Notes: a model not told the origin generated them from the letters alone. DNA of 64,000 nucleotides from Stenotrophomonas sp. SAU14A_NAIMI4_5 (GCF_003086795.1 NZ_CP026003.1:3274579-3338578); one strand, 5' to 3'; numbered from the stretch's first letter, positions 55,222 through 63,940 are shown. Translations and numbers: made by a program.

Positions 55222-56106
55222 ATGCCCCGCCTGCCCCTGTCCTGCCTGCTGCTGCCCCTGCTGGCCAGCGCAACCGTCCACGCCAGCGACTGGCGCCAGG
55301 GCTGGGGACTGGTGCCGAAGCCCGGCACCGCTGCGGCCGGCGACGACGCCCCGCAGGCCGCGCCGACCACCCAGCTGCGCCTGCAGGCGATGGGCGGGCA
55401 ATGGCAGGCGCGCATCGACAACCCCTTGGCCGGCCCGGTGCAGATCGAACTGCGGCCGGCGCCCGGTGGCGCCATCGAAGGCCTGCCGGTGCGTTCACTG
55501 GTCCAGGGCGGTGGCAGCCTGGTGATCGGCCACCTGCCCGCCCCCACGGAGGGACGCAGCCTGGACGTGCGCCTGCAGTCGGTGCCGGGCAATCCTGCCG
55601 CGCAGGCCGAGGACGTGGCCTACCGGCTGCCGTTCGAAGCACCGCAGCTGCGCGTGGACCAGGCCCCGAACGGCCGCTTCAGCCACCAGGACGAAGAGAA
55701 CCGCGACGCGGTGGATTTCGCCCTGCCCGAGGCCACCCTGGTGATGGCCGCGCGCGAGGGCACGGTGATGCAGGTGCAGGATGGGTTCAAGGCCAATGGC
55801 CAGGACCGCGAACGCGATGCCGGCCGCGCCAACTTCATCCGCATCCTGCACAGCGACGGCAGCATGGCGCTGTATGGCCACCTGCAGGCCGGCGGCATGC
55901 GCGTGCGCCCGGGCCAGGCGGTGCAGGCTGGGCAGCCGATCGGCCTGTCCGGCAACAGCGGCTACAGCACCGCCCCGCACCTGCACTTCGTGGTCCAGGT
56001 CAACCGTGGCATGGGCCTGCGCTCGGTGCCGGTGCGCATTTTCACCGCGCAGGGCCAGCTGCAGTTCGCCCGCCAGGGCGACGCCGACGGTGGCATCGGG
56101 CGCTGA
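55222..56106 (+). CDS. Secreted M23-family peptidase
   Basis: A 294-aa protein with signal peptide (LSCLLLPLLASATVHAS). A beta-rich N-terminal domain to ~150 precedes an M23 domain: NRDAVDFALPEATLVMAARE, LYGHLQAGGMRVRPGQAV and PHLHFVVQVNRG. The first zinc motif lacks the usual HxGxD His (NRDAVD), so activity may be lost or altered; LytM-like regulators with degenerate sites are known. Lies upstream of prfC in the same direction. Confidence 0.85.
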   Translation: MPRLPLSCLLLPLLASATVHASDWRQGWGLVPKPGTAAAGDDAPQAAPTTQLRLQAMGGQWQARIDNPLAGPVQIELRPAPGGAIEGLPVRSLVQGGGSLVIGHLPAPTEGRSLDVRLQSVPGNPAAQAEDVAYRLPFEAPQLRVDQAPNGRFSHQDEENRDAVDFALPEATLVMAAREGTVMQVQDGFKANGQDRERDAGRANFIRILHSDGSMALYGHLQAGGMRVRPGQAVQAGQPIGLSGNSGYSTAPHLHFVVQVNRGMGLRSVPVRIFTAQGQLQFARQGDADGGIGR

Positions 56107-56120
56107 CCGGCCCCGGCCGG

Positions 56121-56126
56121 TATAAT
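56121..56126 (+). promoter_or_regulatory. -10 element of prfC
   Basis: TATAAT, a perfect -10, 47 bp before the prfC ATG; no convincing -35 at 17 bp. A small CGCTT...AAGCG hairpin follows in the leader. Confidence 0.5.
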
Positions 56127-56172
56127 CGGGCGCTTATCTCTTTGAAAAGCGCCCCGGGCGGGCGCCACTGCC

Positions 56173-57777
56173 ATGTCCGAAGTCGCCAACGAAGCGTCGC
56201 GTCGCCGCACCTTCGCCATCATTTCCCACCCTGACGCCGGCAAGACCACGCTGACCGAAAAGCTGCTGCTGTTCGGCGGTGCGATCCAGATGGCCGGTTC
56301 GGTGAAGGGCCGCAAGGCCGCCCGCCACGCGACGTCCGACTGGATGGCGCTGGAAAAGGAGCGCGGCATCTCCGTCACCTCCTCGGTGATGCAGTTCCCG
56401 TACGAAGGCAAGATCGTCAACCTGCTCGACACCCCCGGCCACGCCGATTTCGGCGAGGACACCTACCGCGTGCTGACCGCGGTGGACTCGGCGCTGATGG
56501 TGATCGACGTGGCCAAGGGCGTGGAAGAGCGCACCATCAAGCTGATGGAAGTCTGCCGCCTGCGCGACACCCCGATCATGACCTTCATCAACAAGCTCGA
56601 CCGCGAGGGCAAGGACCCGATCGAGCTGCTGGATGAAGTGGAAACCGTGCTGGGCATCCAGTGCGCCCCGGTCACCTGGCCGATCGGCATGGGCCAGCGC
56701 CTGAAGGGCGTGGTCCACCTGCTCACCGGCGAAGTGCACCTGTACGAACCGGGCCGCAACTTCACCCGCCAGGATTCGACCATCTTCCCGTCCATCGATG
56801 CGCCCGGCCTGGCCGAGAAGATCGGTGCACAGATGCTGGCCGAACTGCGCGACGAACTGGAACTGGTGCAGGGCGCCAGCCACCCGTTCGACCTGGACGC
56901 CTACCGCGCCGGCAAGCAGACCCCGGTGTTCTTCGGCTCGGGCGTGAACAACTTCGGCGTGCAGCCGCTGCTGGACTTCTTCGTCGAGCACGCCCCGCCG
57001 CCGCAGGCGCGCACCACCACCGGCCGCATCATCGCGCCGGAAGAGAACAAGCTCAGCGGCTTCGTGTTCAAGATCCAGGCCAACATGGATCCGCAGCACC
57101 GCGACCGCGTGGCGTTCATGCGCATCTGCTCGGGCCGTTTCAGCGCCGGCATGAAGACCTTCCACGTGCGTACCGGCAAGGACATGAAGCTGGCCAACGC
57201 ACTGACCTTCATGGCCAGCGACCGCGAGATCGCGGCCGAAGCGTGGCCGGGCGATGTCATCGGCATCCACAACCACGGCACCATCTCCATCGGCGATACC
57301 TTCACCGAAGGCGAAGCGGTCACCTTCACCGGCATCCCCAACTTCGCCCCGGAACTGTTCCGCCGCGCGCGCCTGCGCGATCCGCTCAAGCTCAAGCAGC
57401 TGCAGAAGGGCCTGGCCCAGCTGTCCGAGGAAGGTGCGACCCAGTTCTTCCGCCCGCTCACCAGCAACGACCTGATCCTGGGTGCGGTGGGTGTGCTGCA
57501 GTTCGACGTGGCCGCCTACCGCCTGAAGGACGAATACGGCGTGGAAGCGACCTTCGAGCAGGTCAGCGTCTCCACCGCACGCTGGGTCCACTGCAGCAAC
57601 GAGAAGAAGCTGGAAGAGTTCCGCGAGAAGAACGCGCTGAACCTGGCCCTGGACGCCGCCGGCCACCTGGTCTACCTGGCCCCGACCCGGGTGAACCTGC
57701 AGCTGGCCCAGGAACGCTCGCCGGACGTGCGCTTCTCGGCCACCCGCGAAGCGGCGCACACCGTCCCGGCGGGCTGA
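56173..57777 (+). CDS. prfC: Peptide chain release factor 3
   Basis: A 534-aa translational GTPase that recycles RF1/RF2. G1 [13 protein letters not shown], switch [16 protein letters not shown] and G4 [10 protein letters not shown] are present. The C-terminal RF3 domain includes [20 protein letters not shown]. Normal length, ribosome site weak. High confidence from length and motifs. Confidence 0.97.
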   Translation: MSEVANEASRRRTFAIISHPDAGKTTLTEKLLLFGGAIQMAGSVKGRKAARHATSDWMALEKERGISVTSSVMQFPYEGKIVNLLDTPGHADFGEDTYRVLTAVDSALMVIDVAKGVEERTIKLMEVCRLRDTPIMTFINKLDREGKDPIELLDEVETVLGIQCAPVTWPIGMGQRLKGVVHLLTGEVHLYEPGRNFTRQDSTIFPSIDAPGLAEKIGAQMLAELRDELELVQGASHPFDLDAYRAGKQTPVFFGSGVNNFGVQPLLDFFVEHAPPPQARTTTGRIIAPEENKLSGFVFKIQANMDPQHRDRVAFMRICSGRFSAGMKTFHVRTGKDMKLANALTFMASDREIAAEAWPGDVIGIHNHGTISIGDTFTEGEAVTFTGIPNFAPELFRRARLRDPLKLKQLQKGLAQLSEEGATQFFRPLTSNDLILGAVGVLQFDVAAYRLKDEYGVEATFEQVSVSTARWVHCSNEKKLEEFREKNALNLALDAAGHLVYLAPTRVNLQLAQERSPDVRFSATREAAHTVPAG

Positions 57778-57783
57778 AACTGC

Positions 57784-57822
57784 GGGGTCGGATCCCTTTC
57801 CGCAGGAAAGGGCTCTGACCCC
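57784..57822 (-). repeat. GGGGTCAGAGCCC-type palindromic element, copy 2
   Basis: Same outer arms as 39109-39147, inverted, with the same two internal mismatches and a different perfectly paired centre (TTTCCGCAGGAAA). It follows the prfC stop by 6 bp. Confidence 0.75.
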
Positions 57823-57939
57823 GTCGCGTGGAGGGGGCGCGGATTCATCCCCCATACGGTGACGGGGGTGCAAGCGCCCGCCATCGCGGCGATGATAGGG
57901 GGGCCGCGGGTCCCCCTCCCCGCGAACCACGTCATCACC

Positions 57940-58578
57940 ATGTCCTCCACGACTGCTGCCTCCATCCGTGAAGAAATCGCCAGCGCCCTGACCCACGGGC
58001 TCGGCGCCGTGTTCGCGCTGGCCGCCAGCGCTGTCCTGATCACCCTGGCCGCCATCTACGGCGACGGCTGGCAGCTTGCCAGCGCCATCGTGTTCGGTAT
58101 CGCCCTGCTGCTGCTGTACACGGCCTCCACCCTGTACCACGCCATCCAGCATCCGCTGGCCAAGGGCCGGCTGAAGGTCTTCGACCACTGCGCGATCTAC
58201 GTGCTGATTGCCGGCACCTACACCCCGTTCACCCTGATCGGCCTGCGCGGCCCCTGGGGCTGGGGCCTGTTTACCGCCATCTGGGCGCTGGCCTTGGGCG
58301 GCGTGGTGTTCAAGCTGTTCTATACCGGCCGCTTCAAGGCGCTTTCCACCGGCATCTACATCGCGATGGGCTGGCTGGTGATCGTGGCGATCAAGCCCAT
58401 GTGGGCCTCCATCGACGGCGGGACCCTGGCCTGGCTGTTCGCCGGCGGCCTGTCCTACACGCTGGGCACCTACTTCTACCATCGCGAATCGATCCCCTAT
58501 TCGCACGCAATCTGGCATCTGTTCGTGATCGGCGGCAGCGTCTGCCACTTCGTCGCGGTGACCATGCAGGTCCTGTAA
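57940..58578 (+). CDS. Hemolysin III / PAQR-family membrane protein (TrhA/YqfA-like)
   Basis: A 212-aa protein with seven hydrophobic helices and conserved His residues: REEIASALTHGLGAVFAL, LYTASTLYHAIQHPL, VFDHCAIYVLIAGTYTPF and the C-terminal SHAIWHLFVIGGSVCHF. These form the probable zinc site of the PAQR/hemolysin III superfamily. Bacterial members affect membrane-lipid homeostasis; haemolysis is not implied. ATG 57940 preferred over an upstream in-frame start at 57859. Confidence 0.9.
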   Translation: MSSTTAASIREEIASALTHGLGAVFALAASAVLITLAAIYGDGWQLASAIVFGIALLLLYTASTLYHAIQHPLAKGRLKVFDHCAIYVLIAGTYTPFTLIGLRGPWGWGLFTAIWALALGGVVFKLFYTGRFKALSTGIYIAMGWLVIVAIKPMWASIDGGTLAWLFAGGLSYTLGTYFYHRESIPYSHAIWHLFVIGGSVCHFVAVTMQVL

Positions 58579-58660
58579 CCCTGCCGGCGGGCGCCCATGT
58601 GCACACCATGCGCATGAGCGCTTCGCGCCCCGTCCACCCGGATGGGGCAACCATGGCAGC

Positions 58661-60640
58661 GTGAATGCTGCCCCTGCCCCTGTCCCTGCTGCACCGCGCG
58701 CCTCGCGCTGGCGCCTCCGCCGCCCCGGCCCACGTGGCCAGCGCTGGCTGGCCGTGCTGGTGTTCCTGCTGGCCGCACTGCTCATCCTCATCGCGCTGTG
58801 GGACTGGAACTGGTTCAAGGGGCCGGTGGAACGCGCGGTGCAGGCCCGCACCGGCCGCGTCCTGCACATCGGCCACCTGAATGTCGACCTCGGCCGCACC
58901 AGCACCATCCGCGCCGATGCGATCACCTTCGCCAATGCCTCGTGGTCGAAGCAGGCCACCATGGCCAATGCCGACCGCGTGGAGATCGACGTCCGCGTCT
59001 GGCCCCTGCTCCGTGGCAGCATCCAGTTGCCGGAAGTACGCCTGACCCGCCCCGACGTGCTGCTGGAAGCCGCCCCGCGCAAGGGCGAGGCCGGCAACTG
59101 GGATTTCCTGCCGGCCAGCGATGGCAAAAGCTCGCTGCAGCTGAAGGGCCTGCGCATCGATGACGGGCGCCTGCAGTACCTGGACGCCTTGGGCCGCACC
59201 GACATCCGCGTCGGCGTGCGCAGTGGCGAACCGAAACAGGCCGACGCCGCTCCGCCCCTGCTTGTGAAAGGCCAGGGCCGTTGGCAGGGCAATCCGTTCA
59301 CCCTCAGCGGCGGCACCGAATCACCGCTGCAGCTGACCGACAGTGAGCACCCGTTCCGCATCCACCTCGATGGCCGTGCCGGCAGTACCCATGCTGTTGC
59401 CACCGGCACGCTGACCAACCCGTTCGCGCTGCAGGTGTTCGACCTGCAGTTCGCGCTCAGTGGCCAGGATCTGGCCGACCTCTACCCGCTGCTGGGCATC
59501 GCCATCCCGCCCTCGCCGCCCTATGCGCTCGATGGCCGGCTCAAGCGCGACCACAACCTGTGGCGCTACGAAGGGTTCACCGGCAAGGTCGGCGACAGCG
59601 ACCTGGGCGGCAACCTGCAGTTCGAAGTGGGCCGCGACCGCCCGCGCCTGACCGCCACGCTGGAATCGCGCCGGCTCGATTTCGACGACCTCGCCGGCTT
59701 CGTCGGTGCCCCGCCGAAGACCGGCGGCGGCGAGACCGCCAATGCCGAGCAGAAGGCGCAGGCCGCACAGGTCGCCGCCAGCCCGCGCGTGCTGCCCGAC
59801 ACCCCGTACAACCTGGGCAAGCTGCGCGCGATGGATGCCGACGTGCGCTGGAAGGCCCACCGCATCAACGCGCCCTCGCTGCCGCTGGACGACATGGACG
59901 CGCACCTGTTGCTGGACGATGGCGTGCTGCGGCTGGACCCGCTGAACTTCGGTGTGGCCGGCGGTGACATCCGCAGCACCATCCGCATGGACGCACGCCA
60001 ACCGCAGATTTCCACCGCACTGAAAGCCAGCGTGCGCGGCGTGCAGCTGGGCCAGCTGTTCCCCGATGCGAAGCTGGCCGAGCAGGCCAAGGGTGGCATC
60101 AGCGGCCAGATCGACCTGACCGGCCGCGGCAACTCCATTGCCGCCATGCTCGGCGGCAGCAGCGGCGATGTCGGCGTGGCGATGGGCCGTGGCCATGTCG
60201 GCAACCTGGTGATGGAGCTGGCCGGCCTGGACATCACCGAGTCGCTGAAATTCCTGTTCACCGGTGACCGGCAGATTCCGCTGCGCTGCGCCTTCGCCGA
60301 TTTCGGCGTGCGCGATGGCCTGATGACCAGCCGTGCGTTGGCGGTGGACACCACCGACACCATCATCATCGGCGAAGGTACGGTGAGCCTGCGCGATGAG
60401 CGGATGGACCTGCTGCTGAAGCCGCGTCCGAAGGACAAGAGCATCCTGGTGCTGCGCTCGCCACTGCGCATCGGCGGCACCTTCAAGGATCCGTCGTTCC
60501 GACCGGATTTCAAGGCACTCGGCCTGCGCGGCGCGGTGGCGTTGGCGCTGGGAAGCATCGCCCCGCCGGCAGCGCTCCTGGCCACGATTGAACCGGGGCC
60601 GGGCAAGGATGCCAACTGCGGTGGGCAGTACGCGAAGTAA
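58661..60640 (+). CDS. AsmA-family inner-membrane protein
   Basis: A 659-aa protein from GTG 58661. Basic N-terminus and one membrane helix (WLAVLVFLLAALLILIALW), then a long beta-rich periplasmic region with AsmA features (LHIGHLNVDLGRTSTIRAD near the start; GNLVMELAGLDITESLKFLF and DLLLKPRPKDKSILVLRSPL near the end). AsmA-like proteins are thought to move or organise phospholipids between membranes. No operon partner. Confidence 0.9.
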   Translation: MNAAPAPVPAAPRASRWRLRRPGPRGQRWLAVLVFLLAALLILIALWDWNWFKGPVERAVQARTGRVLHIGHLNVDLGRTSTIRADAITFANASWSKQATMANADRVEIDVRVWPLLRGSIQLPEVRLTRPDVLLEAAPRKGEAGNWDFLPASDGKSSLQLKGLRIDDGRLQYLDALGRTDIRVGVRSGEPKQADAAPPLLVKGQGRWQGNPFTLSGGTESPLQLTDSEHPFRIHLDGRAGSTHAVATGTLTNPFALQVFDLQFALSGQDLADLYPLLGIAIPPSPPYALDGRLKRDHNLWRYEGFTGKVGDSDLGGNLQFEVGRDRPRLTATLESRRLDFDDLAGFVGAPPKTGGGETANAEQKAQAAQVAASPRVLPDTPYNLGKLRAMDADVRWKAHRINAPSLPLDDMDAHLLLDDGVLRLDPLNFGVAGGDIRSTIRMDARQPQISTALKASVRGVQLGQLFPDAKLAEQAKGGISGQIDLTGRGNSIAAMLGGSSGDVGVAMGRGHVGNLVMELAGLDITESLKFLFTGDRQIPLRCAFADFGVRDGLMTSRALAVDTTDTIIIGEGTVSLRDERMDLLLKPRPKDKSILVLRSPLRIGGTFKDPSFRPDFKALGLRGAVALALGSIAPPAALLATIEPGPGKDANCGGQYAK

Positions 60641-60677
60641 AAGCAGTTGTTCGCGGCCCCTTCCGGTTCATGGGGTG

Positions 60678-60780
60678 AGGCGGAGGGCTATCGCAGGCAG
60701 GACACGCGGTAAATACGTCCATGTAGCTCGTAGGCGCCATCCTTGGCGCCTACGGTCCTGCCTGCGATAGCCCTCCGCCT
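60678..60780 (+). repeat. Three-way-junction element, copy C
   Basis: A perfect 26-bp stem (60678-60703 with 60755-60780) encloses a 51-nt core of a second type: ACGCGGTAAA, TACG-TCCA-TGTA, GCTCG, TAGGCGCCA-TCCT-TGGCGCCTA, CG. Both hairpins are kept relative to copy A although their stem bases changed in pairs. Confidence 0.8.
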
Positions 60781-60854
60781 CCTGACAGTTTCCTGCGCGC
60801 GCGGAACGAGAGAGGAAATTCAAAAGAAAAAAGCGAAAAGCAGAATCAAAAGCG

Positions 60855-60877
60855 GTGCCAACCAAGTTGGCAGCTAC
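60855..60877 (-). repeat. GTAG REP in the C-D spacer
   Basis: Minus orientation: GTAG + CTGCCAACTTGGTTGGCAC. The equivalent REP in the E/F spacer lies at 62784-62808 in the opposite orientation. Confidence 0.75.
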
Positions 60878-60930
60878 CAGAAGCGGATGATCGGCGCTGA
60901 AACGCACCGCGCTCGCAGGAACGTGTCCAG

Positions 60931-61034
60931 AGGCGGAGGGCATGGCCGTGCAGGACCGTGAGGCGCATGGATGCGCCGACCGAGCCCCCATGGATGGGTT
61001 TACGGCGTGTCCTGCACGGCCATGCCCTCCGCCT
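60931..61034 (-). repeat. Three-way-junction element, copy D
   Basis: A perfect 26-bp stem (60931-60956 with 61009-61034) around a 52-nt core in minus orientation, of the copy A type (ACGCCGTAAA, CCCA-TCCA-TGGG, GGCGCA-TCCA-TGCGCC). Its stem is nearly identical to copy E although the core types differ. Confidence 0.8.
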
Positions 61035-61123
61035 CCCCACGCATCAGGAAGGCGCTGCTTCTGCTTCTGCAGTTGTTGTTGCTGTTGGCGGGCCGGCGGG
61101 CTGCAAGCCCGCCAGCGAAAAGC

Positions 61124-61555
61124 TCACCCGGCTACGATGTACTGCTGCAGCTGATCCAACTCCCGCCGCTGCGCGTCGATCACCGCCTTCACCAGATCGC
61201 CGATGGAGATCACCCCCAACACCGACCCGCTTTCCACCACCGGCAGGTGGCGGATGCGGTAGTCGGTCACCAGCTGCAGGCAATGTTCCACCTGCTCACC
61301 CGGCGACACCGTCACCACCTTCGCCGTCATGATCTCGGACACCGCCGTATCGCGCGAGGAACGATCGTGCAGCACGATCTTGCGCGCGTAATCGCGCTCG
61401 GACAGGATGCCGACCAGTCGCGGCCCCTCCATCACCAGCACCGCGCCGATGCCCTTCTGGGCCATCAGCCGGATCGCATCGATCACCGCCGCGCCGGGCG
61501 CGACCGCGTGTACTTCAGGGGACTTGCCGTCCAACAGTTGCCGTACCGACGTCAT
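61124..61555 (-). CDS. CBS-domain-pair protein
   Basis: A 143-aa protein made of two CBS motifs (AIRLMAQKGIGAVLVMEG and LQLVTDYRIRHLPVVESG) with SERDYARKIVLHDRSSRD between them, as in stand-alone IMPDH-like CBS proteins that bind adenine nucleotides. Its start lies 41 bp inside the end of the upstream glycosyltransferase gene. Confidence 0.92.
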   Translation of the reverse strand: MTSVRQLLDGKSPEVHAVAPGAAVIDAIRLMAQKGIGAVLVMEGPRLVGILSERDYARKIVLHDRSSRDTAVSEIMTAKVVTVSPGEQVEHCLQLVTDYRIRHLPVVESGSVLGVISIGDLVKAVIDAQRRELDQLQQYIVAG

Positions 61556-62534
61556 CTGCCTGCCCTCCCAGGGTGGGTTGCAGGGCCGAGTCTGCCACGG
61601 AAGGTGCTAGCCACGCGTCAACCAGGTACAGCGGCCGCTGCTTGGACTCCTCGTACATGCGGCCCAGGTACTCGCCGATCAGCCCCAGCGCGATGAGCTG
61701 CACGCCGCCCAGGAACAGGATCACCGCCATCATCGTCGGCCAGCCCGCCACCCGGTCGCCATACATCGCCGCCTTGATGATCACCCAGACGCCGAACACG
61801 AACGCCGCCGCGGCGGTCACCAGGCCCAGGTAGGTGGCCGCCCGCAGCGGCACGGTCGAGAACCCGGTGATGCCTTCCAGTGCGAAGTTCCACAGGTTCC
61901 AGAAGCTGAACTTGCTGTTGCCGGCCAGCCGCGCATGGCGGTGGTAGGGCACGGCCACACGGCGGAAGCCGACCCAGCTGAAAAGGCCTTTCATGAAGCG
62001 GTGGCGCTCGCGCATCTCGCGCAGCGCACTCAGCGCCCGCGGCGACAGCAGGCGGAAATCGCCGGTGTCGGCGGGAATCGGCGTGCGCGACAGGCGGCCG
62101 ATCACGCGGTAGAACATGGCCGCCGTGGCCCGCTTGCTCCAGCTTTCGCCGTCGCGCACCTTGCGCGTGCCGTAGACGTTGTCATAGCCCTCTTTCCAGT
62201 GCGCGACGAAGGTCGGCACCAGTTCCGGCGGATCCTGGCCATCGGCATCGAGGATCATCGCAGCGCCTTCGCGCACCTGGTCCAGGCCGGCGGTCAACGC
62301 GGCCTCCTTGCCGAAGTTGCGCGACAGCCGCAGGGCCGAGACACGCGGGTCGGGATGGGCGAGGTGTTCGATCACCGCCCAGGTGGCGTCGGTGCTGCCG
62401 TCATCGACATACAGGATGTGGCCGTCGACATCGTCCAGCGCGTCGAGCACCGCGCACAGGCGCGGGTGCAGCTGGGGCAGCGCCAGTTCCTCGTTATGGG
62501 CGGCGATGACGAAGGTCAGGCGTTGGCGGCTCAT
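61515..62534 (-). CDS. GT2-family polyprenyl-phosphate glycosyltransferase (GtrB/DPM-like)
   Basis: A 339-aa protein from ATG 62534. GT-A domain with FVIAAHNEELALPQLHPRL, DDGSTDATW, RNFGKEAALTAGLDQV and LDADGQDPPELVP; two C-terminal membrane helices (~235-290) with MMAVILFLGGVQLIALGLIGEYLGRMYEE. These enzymes load a sugar on undecaprenyl phosphate for surface-glycan decoration. It overlaps the CBS gene by 41 bp. The frame continues upstream into element E, which is not coding. Confidence 0.92.
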   Translation of the reverse strand: MSRQRLTFVIAAHNEELALPQLHPRLCAVLDALDDVDGHILYVDDGSTDATWAVIEHLAHPDPRVSALRLSRNFGKEAALTAGLDQVREGAAMILDADGQDPPELVPTFVAHWKEGYDNVYGTRKVRDGESWSKRATAAMFYRVIGRLSRTPIPADTGDFRLLSPRALSALREMRERHRFMKGLFSWVGFRRVAVPYHRHARLAGNSKFSFWNLWNFALEGITGFSTVPLRAATYLGLVTAAAAFVFGVWVIIKAAMYGDRVAGWPTMMAVILFLGGVQLIALGLIGEYLGRMYEESKQRPLYLVDAWLAPSVADSALQPTLGGQADDVGTATVGRQVP

Positions 62535-62626
62535 GCCTGGATTGTACGTCGCTGGCGGGCTTGCAGCCCGCCGGCCCGCCTGAAGCAACGGCAACGGCGG
62601 GAGCAGCGCCTTCCTGATGCGAGCAC

Positions 62627-62731
62627 GAGGCGGAGGGCATGGCCGTGCAGGACACGCGGTAAATACGTCCATGTAGCTCGTAGGCGCCATCCTTGGCGCC
62701 TACAGTCCTGCACGGCCATGCCCTCCGCCTC
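62627..62731 (+). repeat. Three-way-junction element, copy E
   Basis: A perfect 27-bp stem (62627-62653 with 62705-62731) around a 51-nt core of the copy C type, with only one change from C at its end (CA for CG). Confidence 0.8.
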
Positions 62732-62783
62732 TGGACACATTCCCGCGAGCGCGGTGCGTTTGACTGCCGATCATCCGCTTCTG

Positions 62784-62808
62784 GTAGATGCCAACCTTGG
62801 TTGGCACA
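62784..62808 (+). repeat. GTAG REP in the E-F spacer
   Basis: GTAG + ATGCCAACCTTGGTTGGCAC; counterpart of the REP at 60855-60877. Confidence 0.75.
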
Positions 62809-62881
62809 GCTTTTGATTCTGCTTTTTGCTTTTTTTTCTTTTGAATTCCCGCTCTCGTTCCGCGCGCGCGGGAAACTGTCC

Positions 62882-63069
62882 GGAGCCGGAGCAAGGCGGC
62901 AGGCAGGACCGTGAGGCGCATGGATGCGCCGACCGAGCCCCCATGGGTGAGGGCGCTTTGCTTGCGAAGCACTGCTTCGCAAGCGCCCGAACGCACAGCC
63001 GCCAGCGGCTGGGCCGGACCCCGGAGGGGGGTTTACGGCGTGTCCTGCCTGTCGCCTTGCTCCGGCTCC
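62882..63069 (-). repeat. Three-way-junction element, copy F (with insertion)
   Basis: A 28-bp stem (62882-62909 with 63042-63069; one position is a G-T wobble) around a copy-A-type core in minus orientation. Hairpin 1 is extended by about 80 nt carrying its own palindrome (GGGCGCTT...AAGCGCCC) near 62951-62987. Confidence 0.75.
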
Positions 63070-63107
63070 ACGCACGGAAAAACGAGGCGCCGCGAAACGA
63101 TCAACCG

Positions 63108-63863
63108 CTACTCCTCCAGATACCCCGCCCCGCCCAGCTGCCGGGCCTGCCGCTGTATCCACGTCGCCCGCCGCTGCACGTACGGCCCCGGCTTGGCCGC
63201 GTTGTACCGCCGCGGCGCCGGCAGCACCGCCGCCAACCGGGCGCTTTCACCCGGTGCCAGCCGCGCCGCGTCCTTGCCCCAGAATTTCTGCGCCGCCGCC
63301 TGCGCGCCGTACACGCCATCACCGAACTCGGCGATGTTGGCGTACATCTCCAGGATGCGTTCCTTCGGCCAGAACGCCTCGATCAGCACCGTGTACCAGA
63401 CCTCCAGACCCTTGCGGATCCAGCTGCGGCCCTGCCAGAGGAACAGGTTCTTGGCCACCTGCTGGCTGATCGTGCTGGCCCCGCGCAGGCGCCCGCCCTT
63501 GGCGTTGTGGTCACGCGCCTTTTCGATGGCCTGCAGGTCGAACCCGTTGTGCTCCGGGAAGCGCTGGTCCTCGGCCGCCACCAGCGAGATCGGCAGGCTC
63601 GGCGCCATCTGGTCCAGGTCGCGCCACTGGTAATGCAGGCGGTAGGACCAGTCGCCCTCGCCCAGTGCCTCGCCGTAGCGCCACAGCATCACCGTGGACA
63701 GCGGCGGGTCGATGAAGCGCAGCACCAGTACCTGCAGGCAGCTGAAGCCCACGAACAGTACCGGCAGCCACAGCAGCCGCTTCCAGCGCCAGCGTCGGCG
63801 GGCCGGCGTGGTCGCCACGGCCTGCACGGCCTCCACCTTGTCCTGCTCTCCCCCTGCCCCCAT
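63108..63863 (-). CDS. mtgA: Monofunctional biosynthetic peptidoglycan transglycosylase
   Basis: A 251-aa GT51 protein from ATG 63863; a TTG at 63911 would add 16 residues. Membrane anchor ~29-50 ([19 protein letters not shown]), then GT51 motifs [31 protein letters not shown] and [16 protein letters not shown]. It polymerises lipid II into glycan chains without transpeptidation. Upstream of it the divergent hslO begins. Confidence 0.93.
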   Translation of the reverse strand: MGAGGEQDKVEAVQAVATTPARRRWRWKRLLWLPVLFVGFSCLQVLVLRFIDPPLSTVMLWRYGEALGEGDWSYRLHYQWRDLDQMAPSLPISLVAAEDQRFPEHNGFDLQAIEKARDHNAKGGRLRGASTISQQVAKNLFLWQGRSWIRKGLEVWYTVLIEAFWPKERILEMYANIAEFGDGVYGAQAAAQKFWGKDAARLAPGESARLAAVLPAPRRYNAAKPGPYVQRRATWIQRQARQLGGAGYLEE

Positions 63864-63940
63864 TACTGGTGCATCCTTCTCATGCCTGGTTGTCGGCGCA
63901 TTATCCGGCAACCGCCCCTGTTTACGCGCGATGTGAGCCG

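Larger units (their letters stand above)
60641..61123. other. 483-bp intergenic composite: elements C and D
   Basis: No gene; between convergent 3' ends. Holds element C (plus), a 150-bp spacer with a REP (60855-60877), element D (minus), and a GGGCTGCAAGCCC hairpin at ~61100. The spacer and right flank are homologous, inverted, to those of the E/F composite at 62.6-63.1 kb. Confidence 0.75.
62535..63107. other. 573-bp intergenic composite: elements E and F
   Basis: No gene. Between the mtgA stop and the glycosyltransferase start. From the left: GGGCTTGCAGCCC hairpin, element E (plus), spacer with REP and an A/T-rich tract, element F (minus, with an 80-nt insertion). It must also contain the glycosyltransferase promoter. 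Confidence 0.75.

Noticed and set aside
62494..63162. Coding frames running through elements E and F
   Set aside because: They translate the palindromic repeats (the same peptide pattern recurs at elements C and D), not a conserved protein.
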